This document shows positions 1 through 8,576 of a DNA stretch of 64,000 nt, in pieces. The notes beneath the pieces are model-generated. The model was not told where the DNA came from, searched no databases, and worked only from the letters and a program-made list of their open reading frames with translations. Source of the stretch: Lysobacter enzymogenes (GTDB taxonomy: Bacteria > Pseudomonadota > Gammaproteobacteria > Xanthomonadales > Xanthomonadaceae); contig NZ_CP067395.1 in the NCBI RefSeq assembly GCF_017355525.1, positions 3,875,001 through 3,939,000 of the forward strand, in the 5' to 3' direction. The translations under genes and the position numbers were made by a program. Each line of letters opens with the position of its first letter. Position 1 is the stretch's first letter.

Positions 1-45
1 GGCGCAGCCGTCGGATTCCAACGACGCGCGCTACACTCGCCGCCG

Positions 46-687
46 ATGAACGACGAAAACCAGAGCAAGACCCCGCACATGGGTGCGGGCCACGCCGCCG
101 CCGCGCAGACCGCCAGCGGCCTTCCGTATCGCCAGATCCGCGCCGTCTACGACGACGCCACGATCCGCGTCTACCAGGCCTTCAACGAGCAGATCGCCGA
201 CGCCGCGCTCGCCGCCGGCCGCTTCGTCGCGCCGTTCTCGCGCTCGCGCATGACCTGGATCAAGCCCTCGTTCCGCTGGATGATGTACCGCGCCGGCTGG
301 GGCTACAAAGACGACAACCAGCGCCGCATCCTCGCCATCGATATCCGCCGCGAGGGCTTCGAATGGGCGTTGGCGAACAGTTGCCCTTCGCATCCGGACC
401 CGGCGATGACGCCGCAGCAGTGGCAGCAGCATCGCGACGCCACGCCGGTGCGGATCCAGTGGGATCCCGAACGCGATCTGCATTTCCATCCGCTCGACCA
501 TCGCTCGATCCAGATCGGGCTGGGCCGGCCGGCGGTGCTGCGCTATGCCGACGAGTGGACGCAGCGGATCGAGGATGTCACGCCGTTGGCGCATCGCATG
601 CACGCACTGGTGCAGGCGGACCGGCTCGAAGAAGCCGCTGCGTTGTTGCCGCCGGAGCGGCCGTACCTGCCGCTGACCGAGGTTTGA
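46..687 (+). CDS. DUF4291 family protein
   Basis: A 213-residue cytoplasmic protein of the DUF4291 family, whose molecular function is not established. The family signature is plain: YRQIRAVYDD near residues 28-37, then AGRFVAPF, MTWIKPSFRWMMYR near 69-82 and the basic-acidic ILAIDI segment. There is no signal peptide or membrane segment. ATG at 46 is used because a TACACT -10-like hexamer lies at 32-37; a second in-frame ATG at residue 12 is possible and would lose only a non-conserved tail. The gene is convergent with the next one and ends just before a long perfect hairpin. Family assignment is secure, role unknown. Confidence 0.88.
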   Translation: MNDENQSKTPHMGAGHAAAAQTASGLPYRQIRAVYDDATIRVYQAFNEQIADAALAAGRFVAPFSRSRMTWIKPSFRWMMYRAGWGYKDDNQRRILAIDIRREGFEWALANSCPSHPDPAMTPQQWQQHRDATPVRIQWDPERDLHFHPLDHRSIQIGLGRPAVLRYADEWTQRIEDVTPLAHRMHALVQADRLEEAAALLPPERPYLPLTEV

Positions 688-692
688 TGCGA

Positions 693-766
693 GAGGGCCT
701 TCAGGCCCGATGCGTTCGGTCCAGGTACCGCGACCTGAGCCGAAAGCATCGGGCCTGAAGGCCCTC
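693..766. repeat. Inverted repeat of the GGGCCTTCAGGCCC REP family, between convergent genes
   Basis: Two 21-base arms (693-713 and 746-766) are perfect reverse complements, each containing the core GGGCCTTCAGGCCC. The loop carries a further GGTACC-centred pairing. It lies between two convergent genes and could act as a bidirectional transcription stop. Related copies are seen at 8322-8550 and 44977-44998, so this is a dispersed repeat rather than a one-off terminator. Confidence 0.75.
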
Positions 767-828
767 CCACAGAAACAGTCGCGGCAGCTCGAAGCAGCGG
801 CGGCGCCCGAAGGCGCCGCCGGCGACGC

Positions 829-1341
829 TCACGCCAGCGCCAGGTCGGTCTGCGGCGCGCGCCGCTGCCCGGCCAGGAAGCGCAGCGCCCAGCCGGCGAA
901 GTAGCCGGCGCTGAAGCCCGACACCACCAGGTCCCAACCCAGCGCGCTGGCGTGCAACTGCGGCTGGACCGCGGCGATCACCTGCAGCGCGTAGTGCGCG
1001 CCGAAGATGCCGAGGTTGCGCAGCAGCGGCAGCGCGCTGCCGGGCTGGCGCACCAAGCGGCGCTGGTGGTCGAAGGCCAGCGCGGCCGGGTTCAGCGACC
1101 ACACCCCGAGCGCGCCGCCGATCGCCGCGCCGAGGAACCAGCGGCTCAGCGTCTCCAGCGGCGCGCCGGAGTGCCCGGCCAGCCCGATCAATCCCCAGGC
1201 GATGAACACCGCCGGCACCGCCCACACCCGCGCCAGCGATTGCACGCCGGTGCGCAGGCGGCGCAGGCCGAGGTACAGCAGGACCGCGAAGATGGCGTAG
1301 ACCCACAGCGGGGTGCCTTGCAGGAGATGGCTGAGGAACAT
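829..1341 (-). CDS. DUF6622-like integral membrane protein
   Basis: A 170-residue hydrophobic protein with four to five predicted membrane segments, beginning MFLSHLLQGTPLWVYAIF and containing the LYLGLRRLRTG motif that I associate with DUF6622 membrane proteins. The ATG at 1341 is chosen because upstream in-frame sequence is low-complexity Arg/Pro/Ala and lacks membrane character; a GAGG ribosome-site-like stretch precedes it. The gene stands alone, converging on the DUF4291 gene across a hairpin. Function unknown; membrane location is inferred from hydrophobicity alone, and the family name is a recollection rather than a search result. Confidence 0.7.
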   Translation of the reverse strand: MFLSHLLQGTPLWVYAIFAVLLYLGLRRLRTGVQSLARVWAVPAVFIAWGLIGLAGHSGAPLETLSRWFLGAAIGGALGVWSLNPAALAFDHQRRLVRQPGSALPLLRNLGIFGAHYALQVIAAVQPQLHASALGWDLVVSGFSAGYFAGWALRFLAGQRRAPQTDLALA

Positions 1342-1688
1342 GGCGGCGGGCCTCGGTGAGAAAGATGCGGCGGGCGGAAGGGCGGGGTTCGTACCGGCGG
1401 GCAGGGCCGCCGGGTACGGTGCATATGCTCGGCCTCGGGCCGGCGCGATCGCAGGCCCGACGGTCACCGATGCGGCCTGCCGGAAGTCATCGCGTGGGCC
1501 GGGTGGCGACGCGGCCGGCGGGTGGCGTAGCCGGCGGGCAGGGCGGCCCGGAAGCAGGCCTGGGCACCAGTCAGGTGCCGATTTGGAATTTTTAAGACGT
1601 CTAACTGGACGCACTACGTCACATTCGTGAGCGAGTGGATGACGTGCCTGGGCGATTCCCGCCCAGCCGGGCAAAGCGCCCGGTTTTA

Positions 1689-1700
1689 TGAACACGTTCA
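1689..1700. promoter_or_regulatory. Candidate activator half-site pair TGAAC-N2-GTTCA
   Basis: TGAACACGTTCA is an inverted repeat (5-base arms, 2-base spacer) in the AT-richer part of the 491-base gene-free stretch 1342-1832. It lies about 65 bases upstream of the sigma-54 promoter match, the distance expected for an enhancer-binding protein site. Binding by any particular protein is inference. Confidence 0.3.
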
Positions 1701-1762
1701 CATTTTGGCACCTGTGAATCACATCGCACTAACAAACCAATCTGCGACATAAATCACGCTTG

Positions 1763-1777
1763 TGGCACGGATTGTGC
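1763..1777 (+). promoter_or_regulatory. Sigma-54 (RpoN) promoter of the fimbria-like cluster
   Basis: TGGCACGGATTGTGC matches the -24/-12 consensus TGGCACG-N4-TTGC with one mismatch (G for the first T of TTGC) and keeps the invariant GG and GC at the correct 10-base separation. It sits 56 bases upstream of the first pilin-like start codon, in the same orientation. The rest of 1342-1832 holds no gene I can support. Confidence 0.7.
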
Positions 1778-1832
1778 GTGATCTGGCCGGAGCGCCGGAT
1801 CCCCCGGCGCCGACTCCCTTCGGACACCTTCC

Positions 1833-2459
1833 ATGCGCAAGCTTCCGACCGCTCTCCTGGCCGCCGCTCTGCTGGCCGGCCTGCCGCTGCTCGCCCAGGC
1901 CGAGTCGCAGTACACGACCGGCACCGCCTCGCCGATCACCGCCACCGCCCGCCTCGACTTCCAGATCACCGTGCCGAAGATCCTGTTCCTGCGCGTCGGC
2001 GCCGGCGCGGACTACACCAACACGGCCACCATCAACCAGATCGCCTTCACCGTGCCGGCCGCCAACGTCGGCAACGGCGCCCCGGTCGCGGCCACCGCCG
2101 CCTCCGGCGACCTCGGCAACGGCGCGGTCACCGCCAAGCTGGTCGGCAACAACGGCACCATCGCGCTGTCGTCCTCGACGGTCGGCGCGCTCGGCAACGG
2201 TTCGGGCGACAGCATTTCCTACAGCCAGATCCAGACCACCACCGCGGTCAACACCACCGCCACCGCGCTGACCGCCCCGGCCCTGGCCGACGGCGCCGTC
2301 ACCAGCACCAACGTCGCGCCGGTCGCCGGCAGCAAGGTGGTCAACCTCGACGCGCGCTGGACCTACGCCTACCTCAACGGCGCGGTGGTCGCGCCGGGCA
2401 CCTACGGCGGCGTCAACGCCAACAACAGCCGCGTCACCTACACCGCGTCGATGCCGTAA
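1833..2459 (+). CDS. Secreted fimbrial-subunit-like protein, first of two
   Basis: A 208-residue exported protein. A clear signal peptide (MRKLPTALLAAALLAGLPLL, cleavage after AQA) is followed by a Gly/Asn/Thr-rich beta-strand domain with the motif ITVPKILFLRVG near residues 46-57 and repeated GNGA/GNGS turns; it ends TYTASMP. This composition resembles pilin or spore-coat-U-like subunits assembled by a chaperone, but I do not recognise the exact family. It shares VTVPAA, YLRVG-like and terminal VTYT-S/A-P patterns with the next gene, so the two are probably divergent paralogues. It heads a five-gene cluster behind a sigma-54 promoter match. Likely surface-exposed structural subunit. Confidence 0.78.
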   Translation: MRKLPTALLAAALLAGLPLLAQAESQYTTGTASPITATARLDFQITVPKILFLRVGAGADYTNTATINQIAFTVPAANVGNGAPVAATAASGDLGNGAVTAKLVGNNGTIALSSSTVGALGNGSGDSISYSQIQTTTAVNTTATALTAPALADGAVTSTNVAPVAGSKVVNLDARWTYAYLNGAVVAPGTYGGVNANNSRVTYTASMP

Positions 2460-2545
2460 GCGCGATGCGATGCGTCGCGCGCCGGCGTCGCCGGCGCGCG
2501 ACTCCGGCGCCGCCGCCACCGCGGCGCCTTCCCCGGAGACCCGTC

Positions 2546-3208
2546 ATGACCGCACCCATGCGCGGCCAGGCCCTGGGCCTGTGCGCCGCCGTTCCGCTCG
2601 CCGCAACGCTGGCCGGATTCGCGCTGGCGGGATTCGCGCCGGCCGCGGCCGCGTTCACCGCCAACTTGAATCCCGGCACGCGCGCGATCTACCTGCGCGT
2701 CGGCGACGGCGTCTACACCGGCAGCTACACCGGCAACGGCACGCCCGGCAACGGCGGCGGCATCGACGTGGTGTCGGTGACGGTGCCGGCGGCCGCGCTC
2801 GGCAACGGCGTGGATCAGGTCATGACGACCACCGCGTCCTCGGGCGTCAGCAACTACGACAGCTACGCGTTCTGCAACGTGCCGGCGCAGATCTACGTCG
2901 GCGGTTTCTACCGCCGCAGCGGCAGCGGCGGCGCCGCCAGCCTCACCGCGACCGTGCCGGCCGGCCTTACCAACGGCCAGGGCCAGACCATCGCGTTTTC
3001 GCAGATTTCCTGGACCGCCAGCGGCAACGGCGACACCGGCGCGCAGCCGATCCCGGCCGGCACCTTCCAGCCCGGCAACCAGTTGCTGGCGAGCTTTCCG
3101 ATCAACACCTGGCGCGAGAGCTGCCACACCTTCCGCTACGCCAACGACGCGGTGGTCAGCGCGGGCACCTACACCGGCAGGGTGACCTACACCCTGAGCG
3201 CGCCGTGA
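2546..3208 (+). CDS. Secreted fimbrial-subunit-like protein, second of two
   Basis: A 220-residue exported protein with an N-terminal hydrophobic export signal ending near FAPAAAA, then a Gly/Thr/Ser-rich beta domain. It has AIYLRVGDG near the start of the mature part, VSVTVPAAALGNG in the middle, three cysteines and a terminal VTYTLSAP. These features parallel the preceding gene, so it is probably a minor or tip subunit. ATG at 2546 is supported by GGAG eight bases upstream; longer in-frame readings upstream are Arg-rich and lack an export signal. It is followed by a GTGA start-stop overlap with the next gene, indicating translational coupling in one operon. Confidence 0.75.
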   Translation: MTAPMRGQALGLCAAVPLAATLAGFALAGFAPAAAAFTANLNPGTRAIYLRVGDGVYTGSYTGNGTPGNGGGIDVVSVTVPAAALGNGVDQVMTTTASSGVSNYDSYAFCNVPAQIYVGGFYRRSGSGGAASLTATVPAGLTNGQGQTIAFSQISWTASGNGDTGAQPIPAGTFQPGNQLLASFPINTWRESCHTFRYANDAVVSAGTYTGRVTYTLSAP

Positions 3209-3669
3209 GCCGCGCCGTGCGCGCCTGCTGCGTTCTCGTCCTCGCGCTCGCCGCGACGGCGGCGAACGCGGCGACCTACCGCGTCGACGACAGCGGCAGC
3301 CAGGTCATGAACCCGAACGTGCAGATGCGCTGGGACGCGAGCGTGCCCGGCGCGCAGGGCCGCGGCGTCACCGGCGCGCTGGAAGTCGCGCTGCGCCTGG
3401 ACGTGGCCGCGTGGCGCGGCCGCAGCGGCCGCATCTACATGCGGCTGCCGGCCTCGCCGTCGGGCCCGTTGCGCGCGGCGTGGACCACGCAAGGGCCGCT
3501 GCTGCCGGGCCAGCTGATCGCCGGCGAACGCGCGCTGATCTACGCCGGGCCGATCGCCGACGACGCCCTGCGCGACCGCCTGCGCCTGACCGTGCAAGCC
3601 GACGGGCAGCGCCTGGAGCGCGTGGAAACCCTCAATTTCACCTTCGAAATCGACCTGGACGGACTCTGA
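3205..3669 (+). CDS. Small periplasmic protein of the fimbria-like cluster
   Basis: A 154-residue protein starting with GTG that overlaps the previous stop (GTGA). A signal peptide (MSRAVRACCVLVLALA, cleavage after ANA) precedes a beta-rich domain, with RVDDSGSQVMNPNVQMRW at its start and ETLNFTFEIDLDGL at its end. I do not recognise the family. The position between subunits and chaperone, the coupling to both neighbours and the export signal suggest a minor subunit, adaptor or second assembly factor. It overlaps the next start codon (TGATG), so it belongs to the same transcription and translation unit. Confidence 0.68.
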   Translation: MSRAVRACCVLVLALAATAANAATYRVDDSGSQVMNPNVQMRWDASVPGAQGRGVTGALEVALRLDVAAWRGRSGRIYMRLPASPSGPLRAAWTTQGPLLPGQLIAGERALIYAGPIADDALRDRLRLTVQADGQRLERVETLNFTFEIDLDGL

Positions 3670-4469
3670 TGCGCCTTCCCTCGCGCTCCCTCGCCGCGCT
3701 GTGCCTGCTCGCCTCGCTGTGGCCGACGGCCGCCGCCGCGCAAGGCTTTTCCGCGCTGGTCTCGCCGCCGCGCTTCGAAGACCGCGCCGCGCCGGGCAGC
3801 GTCTACCGCAACGTGGTGGAGATCACCAACGTCGGCGCGCGCGCCGCGCGCTACACCCTCAAGACCGCCGACTGGAGCATCGACGGCAACGGCGCGGTCG
3901 CGTTCGACACCGCGCTCGCGCCGGGCAGCTGCCGGCCGTGGGTCGGCCTGGAAGCGGCGCAGATCGACGTCGCCGGCAACGGCAAGCGCCGCTACCGTTT
4001 CGAAGTGGCGGTGCCGAAGGACGCGCCGGCCGGCGAATGCCGCTTCGCGATCCTGCTGGAAGGCGAGCCGGAAACCGTCGGCGGCGCGCTGGCGCTGCCG
4101 GTGAGCGGGCGCATCGGCATCATCGTCTACCTCGCCGTCGGCGACGCCGCGGCGCAGTTGCGCGTGGTCGACACCGGCACCGCGCAGATCGACGGCCGGC
4201 GCGTGCCGGTGCTGCGCGTGCGCAACGAGGGCAATGCGCATACGCGGCTGGAAGGTTTGGTCGACGCGGTCGACGCCGGCGGCCGCCGCTACGGCCTGCA
4301 GCCTTCGAGCCTGCCGATCCTGCCCGGCGAAACCCGCACCCTGGCGCTGACGCCGCAGGCCGACGACGCCGACGCGGCCGCGCCGACCCTGGCGTATCCG
4401 TTGCAGCTCAAGGGCGCGCTGGAATGGGACCGGCAGAAGTTGCCGCTCGACCAGCGCCTGGCGCCGTGA
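3669..4469 (+). CDS. Periplasmic pilus-assembly chaperone (PapD-like)
   Basis: A 266-residue exported protein. After a signal peptide (cleavage near AAA-QGF) the mature part opens FSALVSPPRFEDRAAPGS and VVEITNVG, typical of the first immunoglobulin-like domain of fimbrial chaperones, with a second beta domain from about residue 150. Such chaperones hold subunits by donor-strand complementation in the periplasm. Start is the ATG overlapping the upstream stop. Its place directly before the outer-membrane barrel matches subunit-chaperone-usher order. It is more divergent than FimC/PapD, which fits an alternative chaperone-usher branch. Confidence 0.75.
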   Translation: MRLPSRSLAALCLLASLWPTAAAAQGFSALVSPPRFEDRAAPGSVYRNVVEITNVGARAARYTLKTADWSIDGNGAVAFDTALAPGSCRPWVGLEAAQIDVAGNGKRRYRFEVAVPKDAPAGECRFAILLEGEPETVGGALALPVSGRIGIIVYLAVGDAAAQLRVVDTGTAQIDGRRVPVLRVRNEGNAHTRLEGLVDAVDAGGRRYGLQPSSLPILPGETRTLALTPQADDADAAAPTLAYPLQLKGALEWDRQKLPLDQRLAP

Positions 4470-4479
4470 GCCGCGCGCG

Positions 4480-6468
4480 GTGACCGCCCGCTCGCGCCCG
4501 TTGCTGCGCCGCCGCCTCGTCGCGGCGCTGACGCTCGTGCTGACCGCGTCCGCGTCGACCGCAGCGGCGCAGGACAAGGACGGCGCCGCTGCCGACAACG
4601 ACTACCGCGACCGCATCATCGCGCCGCAGTCGCTGGCGCCGCTGCCGCCGGACCCGGAAGAAACCCGCGACGACAGCGGCCTGCCGCGTTCGCTGCGGAT
4701 CGGCTTCGACTACGCGCGCAACGAACGCGGCGACGACCGCTACGACGAAAGCGGCGTCAGCCTCGGCGGCTATTGGGAAACCGCGGACTGGGGCAGCCTC
4801 TCGCTCGACGCCACCGCGCTGCGCCGCAACCGCGGCGAAGGCCGGCGCGATGCGCGCGAATGGAGCGGCGCGGCGACGCTGTGGCAGCGCGGCGTGTATC
4901 TCGACGGCGGCTGGCGCGGCGACAACGGCCTCGGCGTGATCGCCACGCCGGCGCTGGAGTTGCAGCGCAACCAGTACCGGTTCTTCCTGCCGACGGTGGC
5001 GATGGCCGGCGCCAGCAGCCAGTGGAGCCGCGACAGCGACGGCCGCAGCGTGTACGCCGCGTTCGGCCGCGCCGGCGTGTTCGACGGCACCCGCACGGTC
5101 GGCTTCGACCTCGCCGACGGCGAAGTCGCCGCGCTCGGCGCGCAGTGGCGGCCGGCGCAGGACTGGACCGCGTCGGCGGCGCTGCTCAGCACCGACGGCC
5201 GGATCGCGCCGGACGAACGCGGCGTCGGCTACGTCGCCGGCGCGACCCAGGCCGGGCACTGGGCCGCGCGCTGGAGCTCGGGCGCCGACTCGGTGCAATT
5301 CAATCTGCTCAACAGCCACAGCCGCGACGGCAACGCCAGCGGCGGCTGGATCGACGCCAGCGCGCGCCGCGGCCGCTTCCGCCACGACGCCGGCCTGTTC
5401 TCGCTCGACCCCGGCATGGCCTGGGGCGCGCTGCCGGTCAATCAGGACGCGCGCGGCGGCTATTACCGCCTGGGCTACCAATACGGCCGCTGGCTGTGGA
5501 ACGCCGGGCTCGACGAAATCCGTTCGATCAGCGGCCGCGGCTTCGACGGCCGCTACGCGACCGCGTTCGCGCGCTATCAGGCCAGCACGCGCCTGGGCTA
5601 CGGCGCCAGCGCGAGCCTGCGCCACGCGCAGCGCGGCGGCGACGCGTACTCGGTGCAGGGCTTCGCCGATTACCGCAGCGATTGGGGCCAGACCCGGCTG
5701 CAACTCGACCGCGCCGACGCCGGCGGCGGCGAACGCAGCTGGCAGGCCAGCATCGATCAGGCGCTGCCGCTGCCGGAAGGCCAGCACCTGTCGCTGTCGC
5801 TGGCGTACGCCGAACTCGGCCAGCGCGGCCTGGAGGCGACCCGCAGCGCCAGCGCCTCGCTGTACGGCGGCCTGCGCCTGGGCCAGCGCTGGAGCCTCGA
5901 CGGCAACGCGCGCTGGAGCCACGGCGACGGCCCGTCGGCGACGCGCGGCAGCGACATCAACCTCAGCCTCAGCGGCGCGCTGGCGCGCGGCTGGTCGCTG
6001 AGCGCGGCGGTGTATCAGAGCCGCGGCTCGCAGCGCTCGCCGTTCCTGCTCGATCCCTTGGCCCTGGACTCGCCGTTCCAGCGCCTGCCGCGCGAACGCT
6101 CGGCGCTGCTGACCCTGCGCTACGACTGGCAGGCCGGGCGCTCGCTGCCGATCCTCGGCGCCGCGCCGGGCGCGGCCAGCGGCGCGATCGCCGGGACGCT
6201 GTACCTCGACGAGAACGGCGACGGCGTACGCGCCGCGTCGGAATCGCCGGCGGCCAACGTCACCGTGATCCTCGACGGCCGCTGGACCGCGCGCACCGAC
6301 AGCAACGGTGCGTTCGCGTTCGACCGGGTCGGCGTCGGCGAACACCGCCTGCAGGTCGTCGCCGACAACCTGCCGTTGCCGTGGTCGCTGGTCGAAGCGC
6401 CGATGGCGGTGCGGGTGTCGGTGCGCGAGACCGCGCGCGTGGAAATCGGCGCGACGCGGCCGCGATGA
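4480..6468 (+). CDS. Usher-like outer-membrane beta-barrel with C-terminal SdrD-B/CNA-B-like domain
   Basis: A 662-residue exported protein starting at GTG 4480. After a signal peptide (cleavage near AAA-QDK) and a short Asp-rich linker comes a long run of alternating amphipathic strands rich in Tyr/Trp/Arg/Gly (about residues 70-560), typical of a large outer-membrane barrel. It ends with a domain opening IAGTLYLDENGDGVRAASE and containing TDSNGAFAFDRVGVGEH, a CNA-B/SdrD-B-like beta-sandwich as found at usher C-termini. It lacks the roughly 130-residue usher N-terminal domain and is shorter than the usual 800 or more residues. By context it is the translocation pore of the fimbria-like system. 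Family name uncertain. Confidence 0.7.
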   Translation: MTARSRPLLRRRLVAALTLVLTASASTAAAQDKDGAAADNDYRDRIIAPQSLAPLPPDPEETRDDSGLPRSLRIGFDYARNERGDDRYDESGVSLGGYWETADWGSLSLDATALRRNRGEGRRDAREWSGAATLWQRGVYLDGGWRGDNGLGVIATPALELQRNQYRFFLPTVAMAGASSQWSRDSDGRSVYAAFGRAGVFDGTRTVGFDLADGEVAALGAQWRPAQDWTASAALLSTDGRIAPDERGVGYVAGATQAGHWAARWSSGADSVQFNLLNSHSRDGNASGGWIDASARRGRFRHDAGLFSLDPGMAWGALPVNQDARGGYYRLGYQYGRWLWNAGLDEIRSISGRGFDGRYATAFARYQASTRLGYGASASLRHAQRGGDAYSVQGFADYRSDWGQTRLQLDRADAGGGERSWQASIDQALPLPEGQHLSLSLAYAELGQRGLEATRSASASLYGGLRLGQRWSLDGNARWSHGDGPSATRGSDINLSLSGALARGWSLSAAVYQSRGSQRSPFLLDPLALDSPFQRLPRERSALLTLRYDWQAGRSLPILGAAPGAASGAIAGTLYLDENGDGVRAASESPAANVTVILDGRWTARTDSNGAFAFDRVGVGEHRLQVVADNLPLPWSLVEAPMAVRVSVRETARVEIGATRPR

Positions 6469-6525
6469 GGGGCTTGGCGCGTGTGGCGAGGTTTTCGCCG
6501 CACGCCGGATGACGCGATGAGCCCC

Positions 6526-6626
6526 CTGTAGGAGCGACGCGAGTCGCGACCGCGCGCTTTCACGCTCGCGGCGCGACTTTCGCCGCACGCCGGTTGGCGC
6601 GGTCGCGGCTCGCGCCGCTCCTACAG
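6526..6626. repeat. REP pair, TAGGAGCG family
   Basis: Two inverted copies of the palindromic unit TAGGAGCGRCGCGAGYCGCG (6526-6554 plus, 6598-6626 minus) face each other at the end of the fimbria-like cluster. TTTCGCCGCACGCCGG is repeated at 6494 and 6579. The arrangement resembles a REP doublet (BIME) and may form a stem at the 3' end of the upstream transcript. Confidence 0.8.
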
Positions 6627-6685
6627 GCAGCAGACGATTTGCGCGGCGCCGGGCTGCGCGACGTCGCGGTGAAGCGGCCGCCGAT

Positions 6686-8068
6686 TTACGCGGTGGCCAA
6701 CGCCGGCCGGCTTCGCGCCGGCGCCGCGGTCGCCAGCAACCGCTCCGCCAGATCGCGCGCGGCCACGCGCAACTCCGGCACCGCGGTGATCTCCCACAAC
6801 TGCGCGCGCAGCAGCGGTCCGATCGCGTACAGCCCGCGCACCGCCGCGCCCTTGCGGTCCAGCGCTTCGAACTGCGCCGACGTGCGCAGCCCCAGGCCGA
6901 GCGGATCGGCCGCGATCAGACCCGATTCGCGCAGATGCGCGATCAGCGGATGGGTGGTGCGCTCGACATCGGTGTCCAGGCCGGTCGCGCGGATCAGCGC
7001 GTCGAAGCGCTCGGTGTGCAGGCGCTGGCCGCCGCGTTCGCGGATCAGCGCTTCGACCGCGTCGTCGCCGCGGCGCGCGCGCAGCAGGCGGCCGGCGCGG
7101 ATCTGCAGCTGGCCGGACTCCTGCAAGGCCTGCAACTCGTCGGCCAGCTGCGGCGCGATGCGATGCCGCAGCGCTTCCCAGTACGAACGCAGATGGCGCG
7201 CGAACGCGCTGCGCTGCGCCGCCGGCATGCCGGCCCAGAAACTTTGCGTGTACGGCCGCAGCGCGTCGACCAGGCTGCGCCAGTCGTCGACCACCGGGGC
7301 CAGATTGCGCAGCGCGCGCAGCAGTTCGCGCGGGGCGTGGCCGTCGAGCGCGTGCAGCACCGCCGGCGGCAGCGCCACCGGCGCCGGCGCGGCCTCGCCG
7401 TGGGTGCGCGGCAGCAGGCCGTGGCGCGACAGCGCCACGATCGGGCCGCGATGGCCGCGCTTGTGCAGGCTCACCACCACATCGGCCATCGTCAGACCGG
7501 TGCCGACGATCAGCAAGCGCGCGGCCGGGTCGAGCGCGTCGAGCGCGCCGTCCTGCCACGGCCAGCCGAGATAGCTCGGATGCACCGCCAAGCGCGGCCC
7601 GACCCCGGCCAAGGGCTGCGGCGGCAGCGCGCCGACCGCGAGCACGACCTTGTCGGTCAGGAAATCGCTGCCGTCGGCCAGATGCACGCGGAAACCGGCG
7701 GCGGCGCGTTCCACCGCGATCGCCTCGTGGCGGATCTGGCTGAAGCCGGCGGTGCTGCCGGCGACCGCGGCTTGCAGCTGCGCATGCAGGTATTCGCCGA
7801 ACAACAACCGCGGCAGGTAGCTGCCGCGAGCGCGGTCGGTGAGGTTGAGCCAGTCGGCGAAACCGCCCGGCGCGTCGGGCGTGGCGCCCAGATCGCTGGC
7901 GCGCACGTTGAGCAGATGCTCCGGCCGCGCCTCGCCGTAGGCCACGCCGCGGCCGTAGCTTTCCGGCTGTCCGACCAGGCACAGCTCCACGCCGGGACCG
8001 GCGCTGCGCGCCAGTTCGCCGGCCAGGGCGCTGCCGCTGAAACCCGCACCGATGATCGTGATCCGCAT
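6686..8068 (-). CDS. FAD/NAD(P)-binding protein (NAD_binding_9 type)
   Basis: A 460-residue cytoplasmic flavoprotein. The Rossmann dinucleotide motif GAGFSGSALAG is at residues 7-17; YGRGVAY and HLLNVRASDLG near 45-65 and RATGLDTDV further on are typical of the YdhS-like pfam13454 group of putative oxidoreductases or monooxygenase-like proteins. Substrate is unknown. The start ATG directly precedes the nucleotide-binding strand, as usual. It is a monocistronic minus-strand gene between a REP pair and a repeat-rich gap, with no neighbour that hints at a pathway. Confidence 0.85.
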   Translation of the reverse strand: MRITIIGAGFSGSALAGELARSAGPGVELCLVGQPESYGRGVAYGEARPEHLLNVRASDLGATPDAPGGFADWLNLTDRARGSYLPRLLFGEYLHAQLQAAVAGSTAGFSQIRHEAIAVERAAAGFRVHLADGSDFLTDKVVLAVGALPPQPLAGVGPRLAVHPSYLGWPWQDGALDALDPAARLLIVGTGLTMADVVVSLHKRGHRGPIVALSRHGLLPRTHGEAAPAPVALPPAVLHALDGHAPRELLRALRNLAPVVDDWRSLVDALRPYTQSFWAGMPAAQRSAFARHLRSYWEALRHRIAPQLADELQALQESGQLQIRAGRLLRARRGDDAVEALIRERGGQRLHTERFDALIRATGLDTDVERTTHPLIAHLRESGLIAADPLGLGLRTSAQFEALDRKGAAVRGLYAIGPLLRAQLWEITAVPELRVAARDLAERLLATAAPARSRPALATA

Positions 8069-8576
8069 GGGGCTGCTCCTGCGTTCGAGAGTGGAGCAGA
8101 CGTTCTAGTGGATTGCGCCGCGGCGGGTGTAAAGCCGGGGTTACCGGTTCGTAAAGCGCGGCGCACGATGCGGAAGATCGTCATGACGATTCGGCATCAG
8201 CTCTGTCGCGCAACGGCAACACGACGCGACGATTCGCGCCGCGAGGAATTTCCTGTGATTCGGGGGAATAGCCTTTCGGCTTCGATGCGGCTCGTTGTGG
8301 TTCGTCACGCACCGGGCCTAAGACGCCGGGCCTGAAGGCCCTCGCATCGAAGCGGCGGCAAGGACTTCAGTTTCGATGCGTTCGTTTCCGCTGCGAACAA
8401 CCACCGGCACCGGCGCGCAAGGCTGCATGCCGGAAGGCCCTCCCATCGCGGCAGCCACCGTAGCCGCCGGATGAGAGGGCCTTCGGCCCGAACTTTTCAT
8501 GCGGGTTCGACGCGAACCCAGCCAAGCGCGTCGGGCCTGCAAGCCCTCGCGCAAGCAAGGCCTCGCTGCGCCGCGC
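8069..8576. repeat. Gene-free gap with GGGCCTTCGGCCC-family repeats
   Basis: No credible gene in these 508 bases. Repeat units related to the 693-766 hairpin occur at 8322-8345 (minus sense), about 8427-8444 (partial), 8475-8492 (plus) and 8528-8550 (minus); the last two face each other and can pair as a long hairpin. The segment nearest 8069 should hold the promoter of the minus-strand flavoprotein gene, but I see no convincing hexamers. Confidence 0.65.

Noticed and set aside
1695..1709. TGGCACCTGTGAATC as a second sigma-54 promoter
   Set aside because: The -12 GC is absent at the required spacing; the match at 1763-1777 is clearly better.
4408..6588. 726-codon minus-strand frame opposite the usher-like gene
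   Set aside because: Arg/Ala-rich composition typical of antisense frames in high-GC DNA; the plus-strand reading has a signal peptide and barrel pattern.
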